Shown here one piece after another: positions 1-8,092 of a DNA stretch of 64,000 bases (positions are counted from its first letter, which is position 1; each line of letters begins with the position of its first letter). Source of the DNA: Peribacillus sp. FSL P2-0133 (GTDB lineage Bacteria > Bacillota > Bacilli > Bacillales > DSM-1321); the NCBI RefSeq assembly GCF_037975445.1, contig NZ_CP150254.1, positions 2,478,001-2,542,000 on the forward strand. Reading direction: 5' to 3'. The translations under genes were made by a program, and so were the position numbers. The notes beneath the pieces were generated by a model, which was given only the letters and a program-made list of their open reading frames with translations, was not told the DNA's origin and did not search any database.

Positions 1-435
1 GATGCAAATATAACGGCGAAAGATGTCTGGCCGGCTGTAGAATGTGTATTCCTCGCTCTGGAAGTTATTGACAGCCGTTATAAAAATTTTTCTTTTACAC
101 TTACCGATGTAGTAGCGGATAACGCATCCTCAGCCAAAATCCTGCTTAGCAATCAAGCTTATTCTCCGTACCATACGGACTGGGCTCAAGCAGAAGTTAC
201 GCTTTATCAAAATGGTGAAATGCAAAAGAGGGGTCTTGGAGAAGCTGTACTCGATCATCCGATTCACTCGATTGTGGAACTTGTAAAAATGATTAGCCGT
301 GAAGGACTTTCCATTCAGGCTGGAATGATTGTATTGGTAGGCGGAATTACAGATGCCGTTACCATACAGGCAAACGATGAAATTATAGCAGATTACGGTG
401 AACTAGGGAAACTGACATTACATGTTATATCGTGA
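1..435 (+). CDS. 2-keto-4-pentenoate hydratase / 4-oxalocrotonate decarboxylase-like protein, 3' part only
   Basis: The frame is open from base 1 and gives the last 144 residues of a protein that is usually about 260 aa, so the N-terminal half lies outside the window. Visible family features are PAVECVFLALEVIDSRY, the VADNASSAK segment and the GMIVLVGGITDA segment near the C-terminus, all typical of the hydratase/decarboxylase branch of the fumarylacetoacetate hydrolase superfamily. Known members hydrate 2-hydroxypenta-2,4-dienoate or decarboxylate 2-oxo-3-hexenedioate in meta-cleavage pathways. The metal ligands cannot be checked. It ends 25 bp before an aromatic-acid-type transporter, which suggests one operon for ring-acid catabolism. 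The exact substrate is not resolved. Confidence 0.8.
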   Translation, partial: DANITAKDVWPAVECVFLALEVIDSRYKNFSFTLTDVVADNASSAKILLSNQAYSPYHTDWAQAEVTLYQNGEMQKRGLGEAVLDHPIHSIVELVKMISREGLSIQAGMIVLVGGITDAVTIQANDEIIADYGELGKLTLHVIS

Positions 436-460
436 AATATGGCAAAGGGGAGGGAATTAA

Positions 461-1822
461 TTGCGTGAAGTTAATGCTTCGGAAGTGGTAGGTAATAGTA
501 GATTTGGCCGTTTTCACTTAATGGTCTTTATGTGGTGTTTGTTCGCAATTACCTTCGATGGATTTGATATAGCCATGTACGGAGTAGGTTTACCTTTGAT
601 GATGGAGGAATGGAACTTGACGCCCGTTGAAGCTGGCGGAATAGCAAGTTATTCTTTGTTCGGAATGATGGTGGGAGCCCTCATTTTTGCCCCCCTGGCG
701 GATAAACTAGGGAGGAAAAAAGTGCTTGCCATTTGTATATGTTTATTCAGTGTTTTTACATTACTTTCAAGTTTTGCCCCGAATCCTGCCTTTTTCTCGG
801 TTATGCGATTTATAGCAGCCTTGGGAATGGGAGGATTAATGCCAAATGTCATCTCCTTAATGGCGGAATACTCACCCAAAAAGAATAAGGTGCTCATTGT
901 AACCACTATGTACTGTGGTTATTCTATCGGAAGCATACTTGCTTCTTTAATTGGAATGTATGTGATGGAACAAATGAGTTGGAGGGTTTTATATTGGATA
1001 GGGGCTCTTCCCTTACTGGCACTGCCATTCTTCATGAAGCAATTTCCTGAATCGCTTTCCTATTATGTTATTCGAAAACAAGGAGCAAAGCTTGCTGGAA
1101 TTCTGAATCGCATTGACCCAGACGGCGACTATAAAGAGTCGGACGATTATGAGTTTGCCAAAGTCCAAGAAAGGGCAAAGGGCTTTCCAGTCAAGAAGCT
1201 CTTTGAAAATAAGCGTACTCTTAGCACTTTTGCTTTTTGGGTAGCTGCCTTTAATTGTTTACTTATGGTATACGGACTCAATACATGGTTACCCAAAATC
1301 ATGCAGCAGTCCGGATACGGCCTATCATCCAGTTTATCTTTCAATCTTATATCGGGAATAGGACAAATTGGCGGATCAATAATTGGAGGGTACTTGGTTG
1401 GGAAAATAGGCCATAGAAGAGTACTTGTATCCCTCTGTGCCATAGGTACCGTCTGTTTTGTCATATTAGGATTGACCTCAAATGTACTAGCATTATATAT
1501 TCTGATCGCCTTTGGAGGCGCCTGTACAGTTGGCACGATGAATTTGGCCAATACGTATATATCCGAATATTATCCGCGTGAGATTAGGACAACCGGGATA
1601 GGTTGGGCCTTGGCTTTTGGTAGAATTGGAGCGATTTTTGCCCCTACATTAATAGGATTATTGCTGGCTGCAAATTATTCGCCACAAAATGCATTTATGG
1701 CCTTCACGGTCCCGAGCATAATGGCTGCCCTGGCGTTACTCGTTGTGAAAGAGAGGTTTGGCAGCTATGATAAACCGCAGATCGAGGAAAATATAAAACT
1801 AAAAGCAACATCGAATGTATAA
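461..1822 (+). CDS. MFS transporter, aromatic acid:H+ symporter (AAHS) type
   Basis: This 453-aa protein has the twelve hydrophobic stretches of the major facilitator superfamily. DGFDIAMYG in the first membrane segment is a hallmark of the AAHS group (PcaK, BenK and MhpT relatives), and the loop after segment 2 has the MFS motif A in the form ADKLGRKK. Known AAHS members import benzoate, 4-hydroxybenzoate or related acids with protons. The start is a TTG placed about 9 bases after AAGGGGAGGG. It follows the hydratase gene closely and ends in a strong terminator. I infer that it imports the ring acid used by the downstream genes; cyclohexanecarboxylate is a plausible substrate but the sequence alone cannot show this. 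Confidence 0.85.
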   Translation: MREVNASEVVGNSRFGRFHLMVFMWCLFAITFDGFDIAMYGVGLPLMMEEWNLTPVEAGGIASYSLFGMMVGALIFAPLADKLGRKKVLAICICLFSVFTLLSSFAPNPAFFSVMRFIAALGMGGLMPNVISLMAEYSPKKNKVLIVTTMYCGYSIGSILASLIGMYVMEQMSWRVLYWIGALPLLALPFFMKQFPESLSYYVIRKQGAKLAGILNRIDPDGDYKESDDYEFAKVQERAKGFPVKKLFENKRTLSTFAFWVAAFNCLLMVYGLNTWLPKIMQQSGYGLSSSLSFNLISGIGQIGGSIIGGYLVGKIGHRRVLVSLCAIGTVCFVILGLTSNVLALYILIAFGGACTVGTMNLANTYISEYYPREIRTTGIGWALAFGRIGAIFAPTLIGLLLAANYSPQNAFMAFTVPSIMAALALLVVKERFGSYDKPQIEENIKLKATSNV

Positions 1823-1838
1823 TATTGTTCTTTAGTAG

Positions 1839-1897
1839 ATTGCCTATATGTCAGTGGACAGCATGCAGACTGTTTCCTGACATATAGGCAATTTTTT
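1839..1897 (+). terminator. Rho-independent terminator after the MFS gene
   Basis: A 16-bp perfect stem (1839-1854 with 1877-1892) closes a 22-nt loop and runs into a T tract ending at 1897. Confidence 0.9.
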
Positions 1898-1910
1898 AGA
1901 AAATAAAAGA

Positions 1911-2138
1911 ATTCACGAGTAAATCGTCCAAACTCACGAGTAAACCGGCTGAATTCACGAGTAAACTATCTAAACTCACGAGTAAAACCGTCAAATTCAC
2001 AAGTAAGTCACCCAAATTCACAAAGTAAACCGGGTGAACTCACTGGTAAACCAATCAATTTCATGTGTAACCATCCAAATTCATGAGTAAAAAGGCCAAG
2101 CTCAAGGGTAAACCTTCCAAATTCGCGAGTAAAACTAC
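1911..2138. repeat. Tandem array of about eleven 21-bp units, core AATTCACGAGTAAA
   Basis: Units begin near 1911, 1932, 1953, 1974, 1995, 2016, 2038, 2059, 2079, 2100 and 2121, so the spacing is 21 bp almost without slippage. The first units read attcacgagtaaa or actcacgagtaaa followed by a variable 7-8 bp ending in CAA or GA; later units decay at one to four positions. The array fills the gap between the terminator of the MFS gene and the promoter region of the MaoC-like gene. No protein frame is supported. The same core word occurs in reverse orientation near 57.7-58.1 kb. Confidence 0.9.
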
Positions 2139-2233
2139 AAACGAACTCCCATTTTATAGTATTTCAGAGGAAAGTTATGTATAGTTAGTATTATATTAAA
2201 ATTGAATATTCTGAAAAAGTAAGGAGCGGTGTT

Positions 2234-2662
2234 ATGAGTTTAACAATCACTGATTTGTTCATCGGCCAGGTTGCTAGTATGCAACGTACATTTAATGAAT
2301 CTGACGTAAAATTATGTAATGAATTAACAAAAGATTACAGTCCGATTTATCAAGTGAATAAAGAAGCATGGAAAAGTAATTTCAGCAAGCCGGTTGTACC
2401 TGGTTTGTTAACGGAAGGCCTTATCACTCAAGTGATCAGTGAAAAACTCCCTGGTAGTGCCTGTATACTTTTACAAAAGGAATTGGTCTTTTATCATCCA
2501 GTACATATAGGCGATATGATTTCAGCGGAACTGGAGGTCATTGATATTAATTTGAATAGAGATTGGGTTACGCAAAAGGTGACTTGCTTTAATCAGGCAG
2601 GAATTGAAGTCATTAAGGGTCAAGTTGTAATCTTTGTTTTAAGTAATCAAGGTATTAGGTGA
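2234..2662 (+). CDS. MaoC-like hotdog protein lacking the catalytic His
   Basis: The 142-aa product has the single hotdog fold sequence of R-specific enoyl-CoA hydratases: an N-terminal strand IGQVASMQRTF, a segment KDYSPIYQVNKEAW, then KPVVPGLLTEGLI and the FYHPVHIGDMISAELEV strand. In active MaoC hydratases the second segment reads D-x-N-P-x-H; here the Asp is kept but the His position is Tyr (SPIY). AAGGAGCGG lies 6 bases before the ATG. It is followed 5 bp later by a sigma-54 activator gene, in the same direction. It could be a hydratase with altered chemistry, a thioesterase, or an acyl-CoA binding partner of the regulator; the catalytic role is uncertain. Confidence 0.75.
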   Translation: MSLTITDLFIGQVASMQRTFNESDVKLCNELTKDYSPIYQVNKEAWKSNFSKPVVPGLLTEGLITQVISEKLPGSACILLQKELVFYHPVHIGDMISAELEVIDINLNRDWVTQKVTCFNQAGIEVIKGQVVIFVLSNQGIR

Positions 2663-2667
2663 TGTGA

Positions 2668-3990
2668 ATGGAAAATGTTAAAAACGTAATAAGGAATTGG
2701 GGATCAATTGAAGTTGATGAAAATGGAAGAATTATAGGCGCCACTGCTGATTTTTATGAATATTTCATGATTATGCCGACTGATTTGATAGGAAAGTCCA
2801 TTACGAGAGTCATTCACACTTCTTCCAACTTTTCTTTGATAGGTCTGGCCCACAAACATGTGTTTTCTGGTGTGATCAGCGGACATTCTTGTTTTATAAG
2901 GGTATTTCGACGAGAAGCTGATACCATCTATACCATAATAATCCGCCAAGACGAACTGGAATACAGTGATTTAGTGTATTTTGCCAACACTTTGGAGAAG
3001 AATAAAGCCAAGAAAAATTCCGTGGTTCAAAGTCGATATAGCTTCGAAGAGATTGTTGGAAAGAGTAAGGAGATAGAGAGGGTAAAAGAGCTGGCCGCCA
3101 GAATAGCTACTAGCAGTTCAACAGTACTGCTTACAGGGGAAACGGGAACGGGAAAGGAACTTTTTGCCCAAGCGATCCATAGTTTGAGTACAAGAAAAGC
3201 ACAGCCTTTTGTGCCGGTAAATTGTGCCGCGATTCCAGATGAATTATTTGAATCGGAGATTTTTGGTTATGAAGCTGGCGCTTTTAGCGGGGCGAAAAAA
3301 GAAGGTAAGCCTGGAAAAATAGAATTAGCCCAAAATGGTACGTTGTTTTTAGATGAGATTTCTGAATTGCCTTATCAGGCTCAAGGAAAGCTATTACGAG
3401 TTTTACAGGAAAGGGAAGTGGAAAGACTAGGCGGGACGGGGACTAAAAATGTTGATATACGTATTATCGCAGCGACGAACAGGGATTTAAGAACCCTTAT
3501 TCAAGAAGGGAAATTCCGCCAAGATTTATATTATCGACTTTATGTTTTTGAATTGAAAATTCCTTCTTTAAGGGAGCGGCACGAAGATATTCTTCCTCTG
3601 GCATATCATTTCATCGAGTATTTCAATAACAAGTTAGGGTCCAATGTGAAAGAAATTGATCCTAAACTCCAAGATTGGCTTATCCAATATGAATGGCCTG
3701 GTAACATCCGTGAAATCAAAGCGATAATCGAACGGGGAATGAATATCGTAGATGGAGGGACTCTAACTCTGGATTCTTTATATTTTACACCTAATTTCAT
3801 ATTGGAGGTTCCCTCATCTATGGATAATTCTATGTCCGGTACGTTGGATGAAGTTGTAGGTAATGCTGAAAAATCCGCCATTCAGCGAGCATTAAAAGAT
3901 TCGGAAGGTGATCGTTCTTTAGCAGCTCAAAAGCTGAAAATTCATGTTGCTAGTTTATATAGGAAAATTGCTAAATACAAATTGAAATAG
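2668..3990 (+). CDS. Sigma-54-dependent transcriptional activator (PAS-like / AAA+ / Fis HTH)
   Basis: The protein has 440 aa. Residues 1-100 form a short PAS-like sensor (SIEVDENGRIIGATADFYEY). The AAA+ domain starts near residue 125, with Walker A GETGTGKE near 157, Walker B LFLDEISEL, and the sigma-54 contact loop near 203. That loop reads GAFSGA instead of GAFTGA. The last 35 residues are a Fis-type helix-turn-helix (RSLAAQKLKIHVASLYRKI). It would bind an upstream site and use ATP to open sigma-54 promoters. It is nearly joined to the MaoC-like gene and sits directly before a perfect -24/-12 promoter, so control of the CHC operon is the natural inference. The Thr to Ser change in the loop is conservative but worth noting. 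Confidence 0.92.
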   Translation: MENVKNVIRNWGSIEVDENGRIIGATADFYEYFMIMPTDLIGKSITRVIHTSSNFSLIGLAHKHVFSGVISGHSCFIRVFRREADTIYTIIIRQDELEYSDLVYFANTLEKNKAKKNSVVQSRYSFEEIVGKSKEIERVKELAARIATSSSTVLLTGETGTGKELFAQAIHSLSTRKAQPFVPVNCAAIPDELFESEIFGYEAGAFSGAKKEGKPGKIELAQNGTLFLDEISELPYQAQGKLLRVLQEREVERLGGTGTKNVDIRIIAATNRDLRTLIQEGKFRQDLYYRLYVFELKIPSLRERHEDILPLAYHFIEYFNNKLGSNVKEIDPKLQDWLIQYEWPGNIREIKAIIERGMNIVDGGTLTLDSLYFTPNFILEVPSSMDNSMSGTLDEVVGNAEKSAIQRALKDSEGDRSLAAQKLKIHVASLYRKIAKYKLK

Positions 3991-4031
3991 CTGTATCATC
4001 CAATGAAATGTAATCAGGGTAACCATTAGAG

Positions 4032-4058
4032 CACACTTATAAAGTGTGTATTTTTTTT
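4032..4058 (+). terminator. Terminator after the first sigma-54 activator
   Basis: CACACTT (4032-4038) pairs with AAGTGTG (4042-4048) around a 3-nt loop, followed by a run of eight T. Confidence 0.85.
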
Positions 4059-4062
4059 GAAG

Positions 4063-4110
4063 TTTCGCAAATTTGATTTGCATAAATGAGAAAAATGCAA
4101 ACATGCGAAA
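4063..4110. promoter_or_regulatory. Nested inverted repeats, candidate upstream activator site for the CHC promoter
   Basis: TTTCGCA at 4063-4069 mirrors TGCGAAA at 4104-4110, and inside it TTTGCAT at 4077-4083 mirrors ATGCAAA at 4095-4101. The centre lies about 64 bp upstream of the -24 element, a normal place for an enhancer-binding protein. Binding by the neighbouring activator is inference. Confidence 0.55.
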
Positions 4111-4150
4111 GGTTTTGGAAACTATAGCCAAATTTGTAGCGGATTCAAGT

Positions 4151-4166
4151 TGGCACACATCTTGCA
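4151..4166 (+). promoter_or_regulatory. Sigma-54 (-24/-12) promoter of the CHC operon
   Basis: TGGCACACATCTTGCA matches the sigma-54 consensus TGGCAC-N5-TTGCA at every fixed base. It lies 94 bp upstream of the chosen start of the acyl-CoA dehydrogenase and 160 bp after the sigma-54 activator gene. Confidence 0.92.
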
Positions 4167-4259
4167 ATAATAGTTTTTCATGTAAGAGGTTTCATGTTTC
4201 GTAGAATGTTCAAAATATAGGTGTCAGATAAATTAGTAATTAATCAGGGGGGTAATGAT

Positions 4260-5414
4260 GTGCTGAATTTTTCTTTCACGGAAGAGCAAGATTATTTTCG
4301 TAAAATATTGAAAGAATTTGCGAAGGAAGAGTTGCTTCCGCATTATACAAAATGGGATCGCGAAGAGATTACTCCAAAACATTTGTGGAAAAAGCTGGGG
4401 GAACTTGGCGTGAATGGTCTTCGGATTCCAGTGGAATATGGCGGAAGCGGTGCGGACTGTGTGACAACGGGGATAGCTGCTGAGGAGATAGGTCGTGGTG
4501 ATTTCAATCTCACTTACGCGGTGATGTTGAATGCATTAATCGGTGAAATTATCAATAATCATGCTAGCGAGGAACTGAAAAAGGAGTGGCTTCCCAAAAT
4601 ATCAAGTGGTGAAAAAATTGTTGGCATTGCCATTACGGAGCCATCCGCCGGTACGGATGCAGGCGGAATTAAAACAACAGCTGTACATAAAGGAAATAAG
4701 TATGTGCTTAATGGAGAAAAGTCTGGAATAAGTGTAGCTATGTGTGGAGATGCCTTTGTTTTATTTGCAAAGACGGAACCTGAATGGGGAAATCGAGGGA
4801 TAAGTGCTTTCCTGGTTCCTGCCGATATTCCGGGTGTTGAATGTAGAGGGTACACGGACATGGGGAATATCCCCATTGGAAGAGGTTCGATATATTTAAC
4901 CGATGTAGAGATTCCGGAAGAGTATATGATCGGTCTTCAAAATAAAGGGTTTTCCCAAGTGATGAATGGGTTCGATTTAAGTCGGCTGTTAATAGGGCTG
5001 CAATGTGTGGGCACCGCTTCACAAAGTATCGATGAAACCATCGAATATGTGAAAATCAGACATTCATTTGGTAAACCGTTGGCGACATATCAAGGGGTCT
5101 CCTTCCCCATTGTGACCCACTATACCCAATTAGAACTGGTGAAGTGGCAAGCCTACCGAGGACTTTGGCTTCGTGACCAAGGGCTGAATCATAGTAAAGA
5201 ATCGGCTTCCGTTAAGTGGTTAGGTCCTAAATATAGTGTAGAAGCTATCCATGAATGTTTACTGTTGAATGGTCATTATGCTTATACGAAGGAAATGCCT
5301 CTTGAGCAACGCTTGCGTGATGTGATTGGGTTGGAAATTGGTGATGGCACTGCACAAGCCAATATGATGGTCATTGCAAAGGACATTATAGGAAAGGAGT
5401 TCCGTTCTCATTAA
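4260..5414 (+). CDS. Acyl-CoA dehydrogenase, probable cyclohexanecarboxyl-CoA dehydrogenase (AliB/BadJ role)
   Basis: GTG 4260 is preferred because AGGGGGG lies 7 bases before it and the protein then begins MLNFSFTEEQ, as the family usually does; an upstream in-frame GTG at 4221 has no RBS. The 384-aa product has the alpha-helical N-domain, the FAD-contacting ITEPSAGTD segment, and the C-terminal helical domain. The catalytic-base region near the end reads IGDGTAQ, so Asp replaces the Glu of the usual YEGT motif. The enzyme would desaturate a CoA-bound ring and pass electrons to ETF. The role rests on position: it is the first gene behind the sigma-54 promoter and is followed by BadI-, AliA- and BadH-like genes. 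Confidence 0.85.
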   Translation: MLNFSFTEEQDYFRKILKEFAKEELLPHYTKWDREEITPKHLWKKLGELGVNGLRIPVEYGGSGADCVTTGIAAEEIGRGDFNLTYAVMLNALIGEIINNHASEELKKEWLPKISSGEKIVGIAITEPSAGTDAGGIKTTAVHKGNKYVLNGEKSGISVAMCGDAFVLFAKTEPEWGNRGISAFLVPADIPGVECRGYTDMGNIPIGRGSIYLTDVEIPEEYMIGLQNKGFSQVMNGFDLSRLLIGLQCVGTASQSIDETIEYVKIRHSFGKPLATYQGVSFPIVTHYTQLELVKWQAYRGLWLRDQGLNHSKESASVKWLGPKYSVEAIHECLLLNGHYAYTKEMPLEQRLRDVIGLEIGDGTAQANMMVIAKDIIGKEFRSH

Positions 5415-5583
5415 TCCAATGGATTAGTATTTTTACATTCAGTTGAAACGGAAAATATTACGAAGAAATCGAAATTATTTACAGTCGTATTAGGTACCGA
5501 TTAAGTTCGCAATTAACAGTGAATTGATGTGATACAAGGCAAAACATTCTTAATAGACTAAGATAATGAAGGGAATGAAAACG

Positions 5584-6384
5584 ATGGAATTAACAGATGT
5601 AATCTATGAAAAAAAAGGTGGAATTGCAAAGATAACAATGAACAGACCTAAAGTTTACAATGCTTTTCGTGCCAGAACCATTCAGGAATTAATTTGGGCT
5701 TTCCGGGACGCTTGGGATGATAATCGTGTTGGTATAGTGATTCTGACTGGAGCAGGTGAGAAGGCATTTTGTGTAGGTGGAGATCAAAAAGAAAAGGGAG
5801 AGGAAGGGGGATATAATCATTCGGGTGGTTTAGGAGGTGGAATGGGACTGGAAATCGAAACGCTGCACCAAACGATCCGCAACATTCCTAAGCCGGTCAT
5901 TGCAGCGGTTAATGGGTTTGCCATCGGAGGCGGGCATGTCCTTCATGTCATTTGTGACCTAACAATTGCATCTGACACGGCAAAATTTGGCCAGAGTGGG
6001 CCAAAGGTCGGTAGTTATGATGCAGGTTTTGGTTCAGCTTATTTAGCACGGATTGTCGGAGAAAAGAAAGCAAGGGAAATCTGGTATTTATGTGAACAAT
6101 ATTCTGCACAAGAAGCAAAAGAAATGGGACTTGTAAACAAAATCGTTGCCTCGGAACAACTGCACGAGGCAGCAGAAGAATGGGCAAGAAAGATCCTTGA
6201 TAAGAGTCCTACTGCGCTAAAAATGCTCAAATATTCCTTTAATGCAGATAGTGCTAACATTCAAGGGATTTCTCAACTATCGATGGGCAGTTTAGCGATG
6301 TTTTACAATACAAAAGAATCGGAAGAAGGAAAAAACGCCTTCCTAGAAAAGAGGCCTGTAGATTTTAAAAAATTCAGAGGTTGA
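5584..6384 (+). CDS. badI: 2-ketocyclohexanecarboxyl-CoA hydrolase (BadI-like, crotonase superfamily)
   Basis: The 266-aa product belongs to the crotonase/MenB superfamily. Segments AFCVGGDQ, FAIGGGHVLHVICDLTIAS, VGSYDAGFGSAYLARIVG, GEKKAREIWYLC and SPTALKMLKYSFNAD match those I recall for Rhodopseudomonas palustris BadI and the related MenB ring-forming enzymes. BadI hydrolyses the ring C-C bond of 2-ketocyclohexane-1-carboxyl-CoA to give pimeloyl-CoA. ATG 5584 is chosen because GAAGGGA lies about 9 bases upstream and the product then starts MELTDVIYE, like BadI; ATGs at 5566 and 5575 are in frame but poorly spaced. MenB itself is unlikely, since no menaquinone genes are near and a BadH-like gene is present. 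Confidence 0.87.
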   Translation: MELTDVIYEKKGGIAKITMNRPKVYNAFRARTIQELIWAFRDAWDDNRVGIVILTGAGEKAFCVGGDQKEKGEEGGYNHSGGLGGGMGLEIETLHQTIRNIPKPVIAAVNGFAIGGGHVLHVICDLTIASDTAKFGQSGPKVGSYDAGFGSAYLARIVGEKKAREIWYLCEQYSAQEAKEMGLVNKIVASEQLHEAAEEWARKILDKSPTALKMLKYSFNADSANIQGISQLSMGSLAMFYNTKESEEGKNAFLEKRPVDFKKFRG

Positions 6385-6402
6385 TGAGGGGGATGAAAAC
6401 TG

Positions 6403-8040
6403 GTGAAATTGGAGACGGTTTTGACTCAGGAATATGTGGGGGAATTTCAAGGCGTTTGGCCAAACCGAACCATCTTGGATTACTTGAATGATGCTATAGT
6501 AAAGCATCCAGATAAGATGGCGATTATCGATAAAAAAAGTAGTTTTACTTATAAGCAGCTTGGTAAGTTGGTCGATCGGATCGCTTTGGGTCTCTTGCAT
6601 ATAGGATTGGGTAAGGGGGATGTTGTCTCTTTTCAACTGCCTAACTGGAATGAATTTATAATCTTGCACTATGCTATTACAAGAATCGGTGCCATTAGCA
6701 ATCCATTGATACCTATTTATCGAGATAGGGAAATTGGCTATATGGTTGGGATGGCAGAATCTAAAATGATTGTTGTACCAGAGTATTTCCGTGGGTTTTA
6801 TTACCCTGACATGATTGAAAGACTAAGTCATCAATGGCCATCAATGAAACATATATATGTGATTGGTGACAGTGCGCCGAATGGGATGAAACTGTTCTCC
6901 TCCTTATTTGAGGAACCTTGGGAAGACAGGATGGATTCATCCATTTTGGATGAAATCACACATGACCCTAATGATGTGACTGAAATTATCTTTACCTCGG
7001 GAACCACAGGGAGTCCAAAAGGAGTTATGCATACACATAATACTCTTTGTATATCAACGAATTATTGGATTGACCGCCTACATTTAACATCCGATGATGT
7101 TCTTTTCATGGCGTCAACGTTCGCCCATCAAACAGGTTTTGGTTATGGAGTTAGGCTCCCTACTCATATTGGAGGTACGGGAGTCTATCAAGACATTTGG
7201 AATCCGAGAGAGTTTATTGAATGGGTTGAGAGGGAAAAGATAACGTTTACGGCCGGAGCTACTCCTTTTCTGCAAGATACGGTTCAAATGGAGGGGATAG
7301 AAAGGTATGACCTTAATTCGCTACGAGTCTTCGTAGCTTTAGGTGCCCCGATTCCCAGGCATTTAGTAAAGGAAGCCATGGAAAAAGTACCGTTCAAGAT
7401 ATTGTCAGGATGGGGGCAAACAGAAGATGGCTTGGTAACCTTGACGAGACTTGAAGATCCAGAAGAAAAACTGACGAATACCGATGGAATTCCGTTTCCG
7501 GGAATGGAACTAAAGGTCGTCGATTTTGAAGGGGAGGTCTGTGCCCCGAATATAGAAGGCTCTTTATTAGTAAAGGGTCCGGCTCTTTTTGTCGGCTATT
7601 TTAAACGGATCGATGATACTTTAGCTGAGTATAGTGACGGATGGTTCATTACCGGTGATCGAGCATTCATGGATGAAGACGGATATATTCGAATTTCTGG
7701 AAGAAACAAAGACATAATCATACGTGGCGGTGAAAATATTCCAGTCGCTTATGTAGAAAATGTATTATATGAACACCCGGATATTTCTAGTGCTCAGGTT
7801 ATTGCGGTTCCAGATTCCCGTCTTCAGGAAAAAGCATGTGCATGTATCAGCATGAAAACGGGCAAGAGCCCGATCACGATGGATTCCATGCAGGAATTTC
7901 TCTCGGAAAAGGGTTTGGCCAAACAATATTGGCCTGAATTTCTTGAAATAATGGATGATTTTCCTCGTACGGCAAGCGGGAAAATCCAGAAATTCCGGCT
8001 CCGGGAAATGATAAATGAAAAGATAATCGACAATATATAA
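6403..8040 (+). CDS. aliA: Acyl-CoA ligase, probable cyclohexanecarboxylate-CoA ligase (AliA-like)
   Basis: The 545-aa protein is an ANL-superfamily adenylate-forming enzyme. The phosphate loop TSGTTGSPKGVMHTH lies near residue 198, followed by GWGQTED, the GDRAFMDEDGYIRISGR hinge region and the C-terminal catalytic lysine motif PRTASGKIQKFRLRE. It activates a carboxylic acid with ATP and CoA. The start is GTG after GAGGGGG (about 10 bases). It follows badI by 18 bp and precedes badH, the set used for cyclohexanecarboxylate in R. palustris. The substrate is inferred from these neighbours; a cyclohexene or other alicyclic acid is possible. Confidence 0.83.
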   Translation: MKLETVLTQEYVGEFQGVWPNRTILDYLNDAIVKHPDKMAIIDKKSSFTYKQLGKLVDRIALGLLHIGLGKGDVVSFQLPNWNEFIILHYAITRIGAISNPLIPIYRDREIGYMVGMAESKMIVVPEYFRGFYYPDMIERLSHQWPSMKHIYVIGDSAPNGMKLFSSLFEEPWEDRMDSSILDEITHDPNDVTEIIFTSGTTGSPKGVMHTHNTLCISTNYWIDRLHLTSDDVLFMASTFAHQTGFGYGVRLPTHIGGTGVYQDIWNPREFIEWVEREKITFTAGATPFLQDTVQMEGIERYDLNSLRVFVALGAPIPRHLVKEAMEKVPFKILSGWGQTEDGLVTLTRLEDPEEKLTNTDGIPFPGMELKVVDFEGEVCAPNIEGSLLVKGPALFVGYFKRIDDTLAEYSDGWFITGDRAFMDEDGYIRISGRNKDIIIRGGENIPVAYVENVLYEHPDISSAQVIAVPDSRLQEKACACISMKTGKSPITMDSMQEFLSEKGLAKQYWPEFLEIMDDFPRTASGKIQKFRLREMINEKIIDNI

Positions 8041-8092
8041 GCAGTTTAAATAAATCCATATTGACTAAATGGTGAAAGCGGAGGGAAATATG

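Noticed and set aside
1911..2138. CRISPR-like array
   Set aside because: The repeat is 14 bp with 7-bp tails, units decay gradually, and no cas genes or unique spacers are present.
5584..6384. Naphthoyl-CoA synthase MenB
   Set aside because: The fold is shared, but the BadI-specific segments and the BadH/AliA-like neighbours, with no menaquinone genes, favour BadI.
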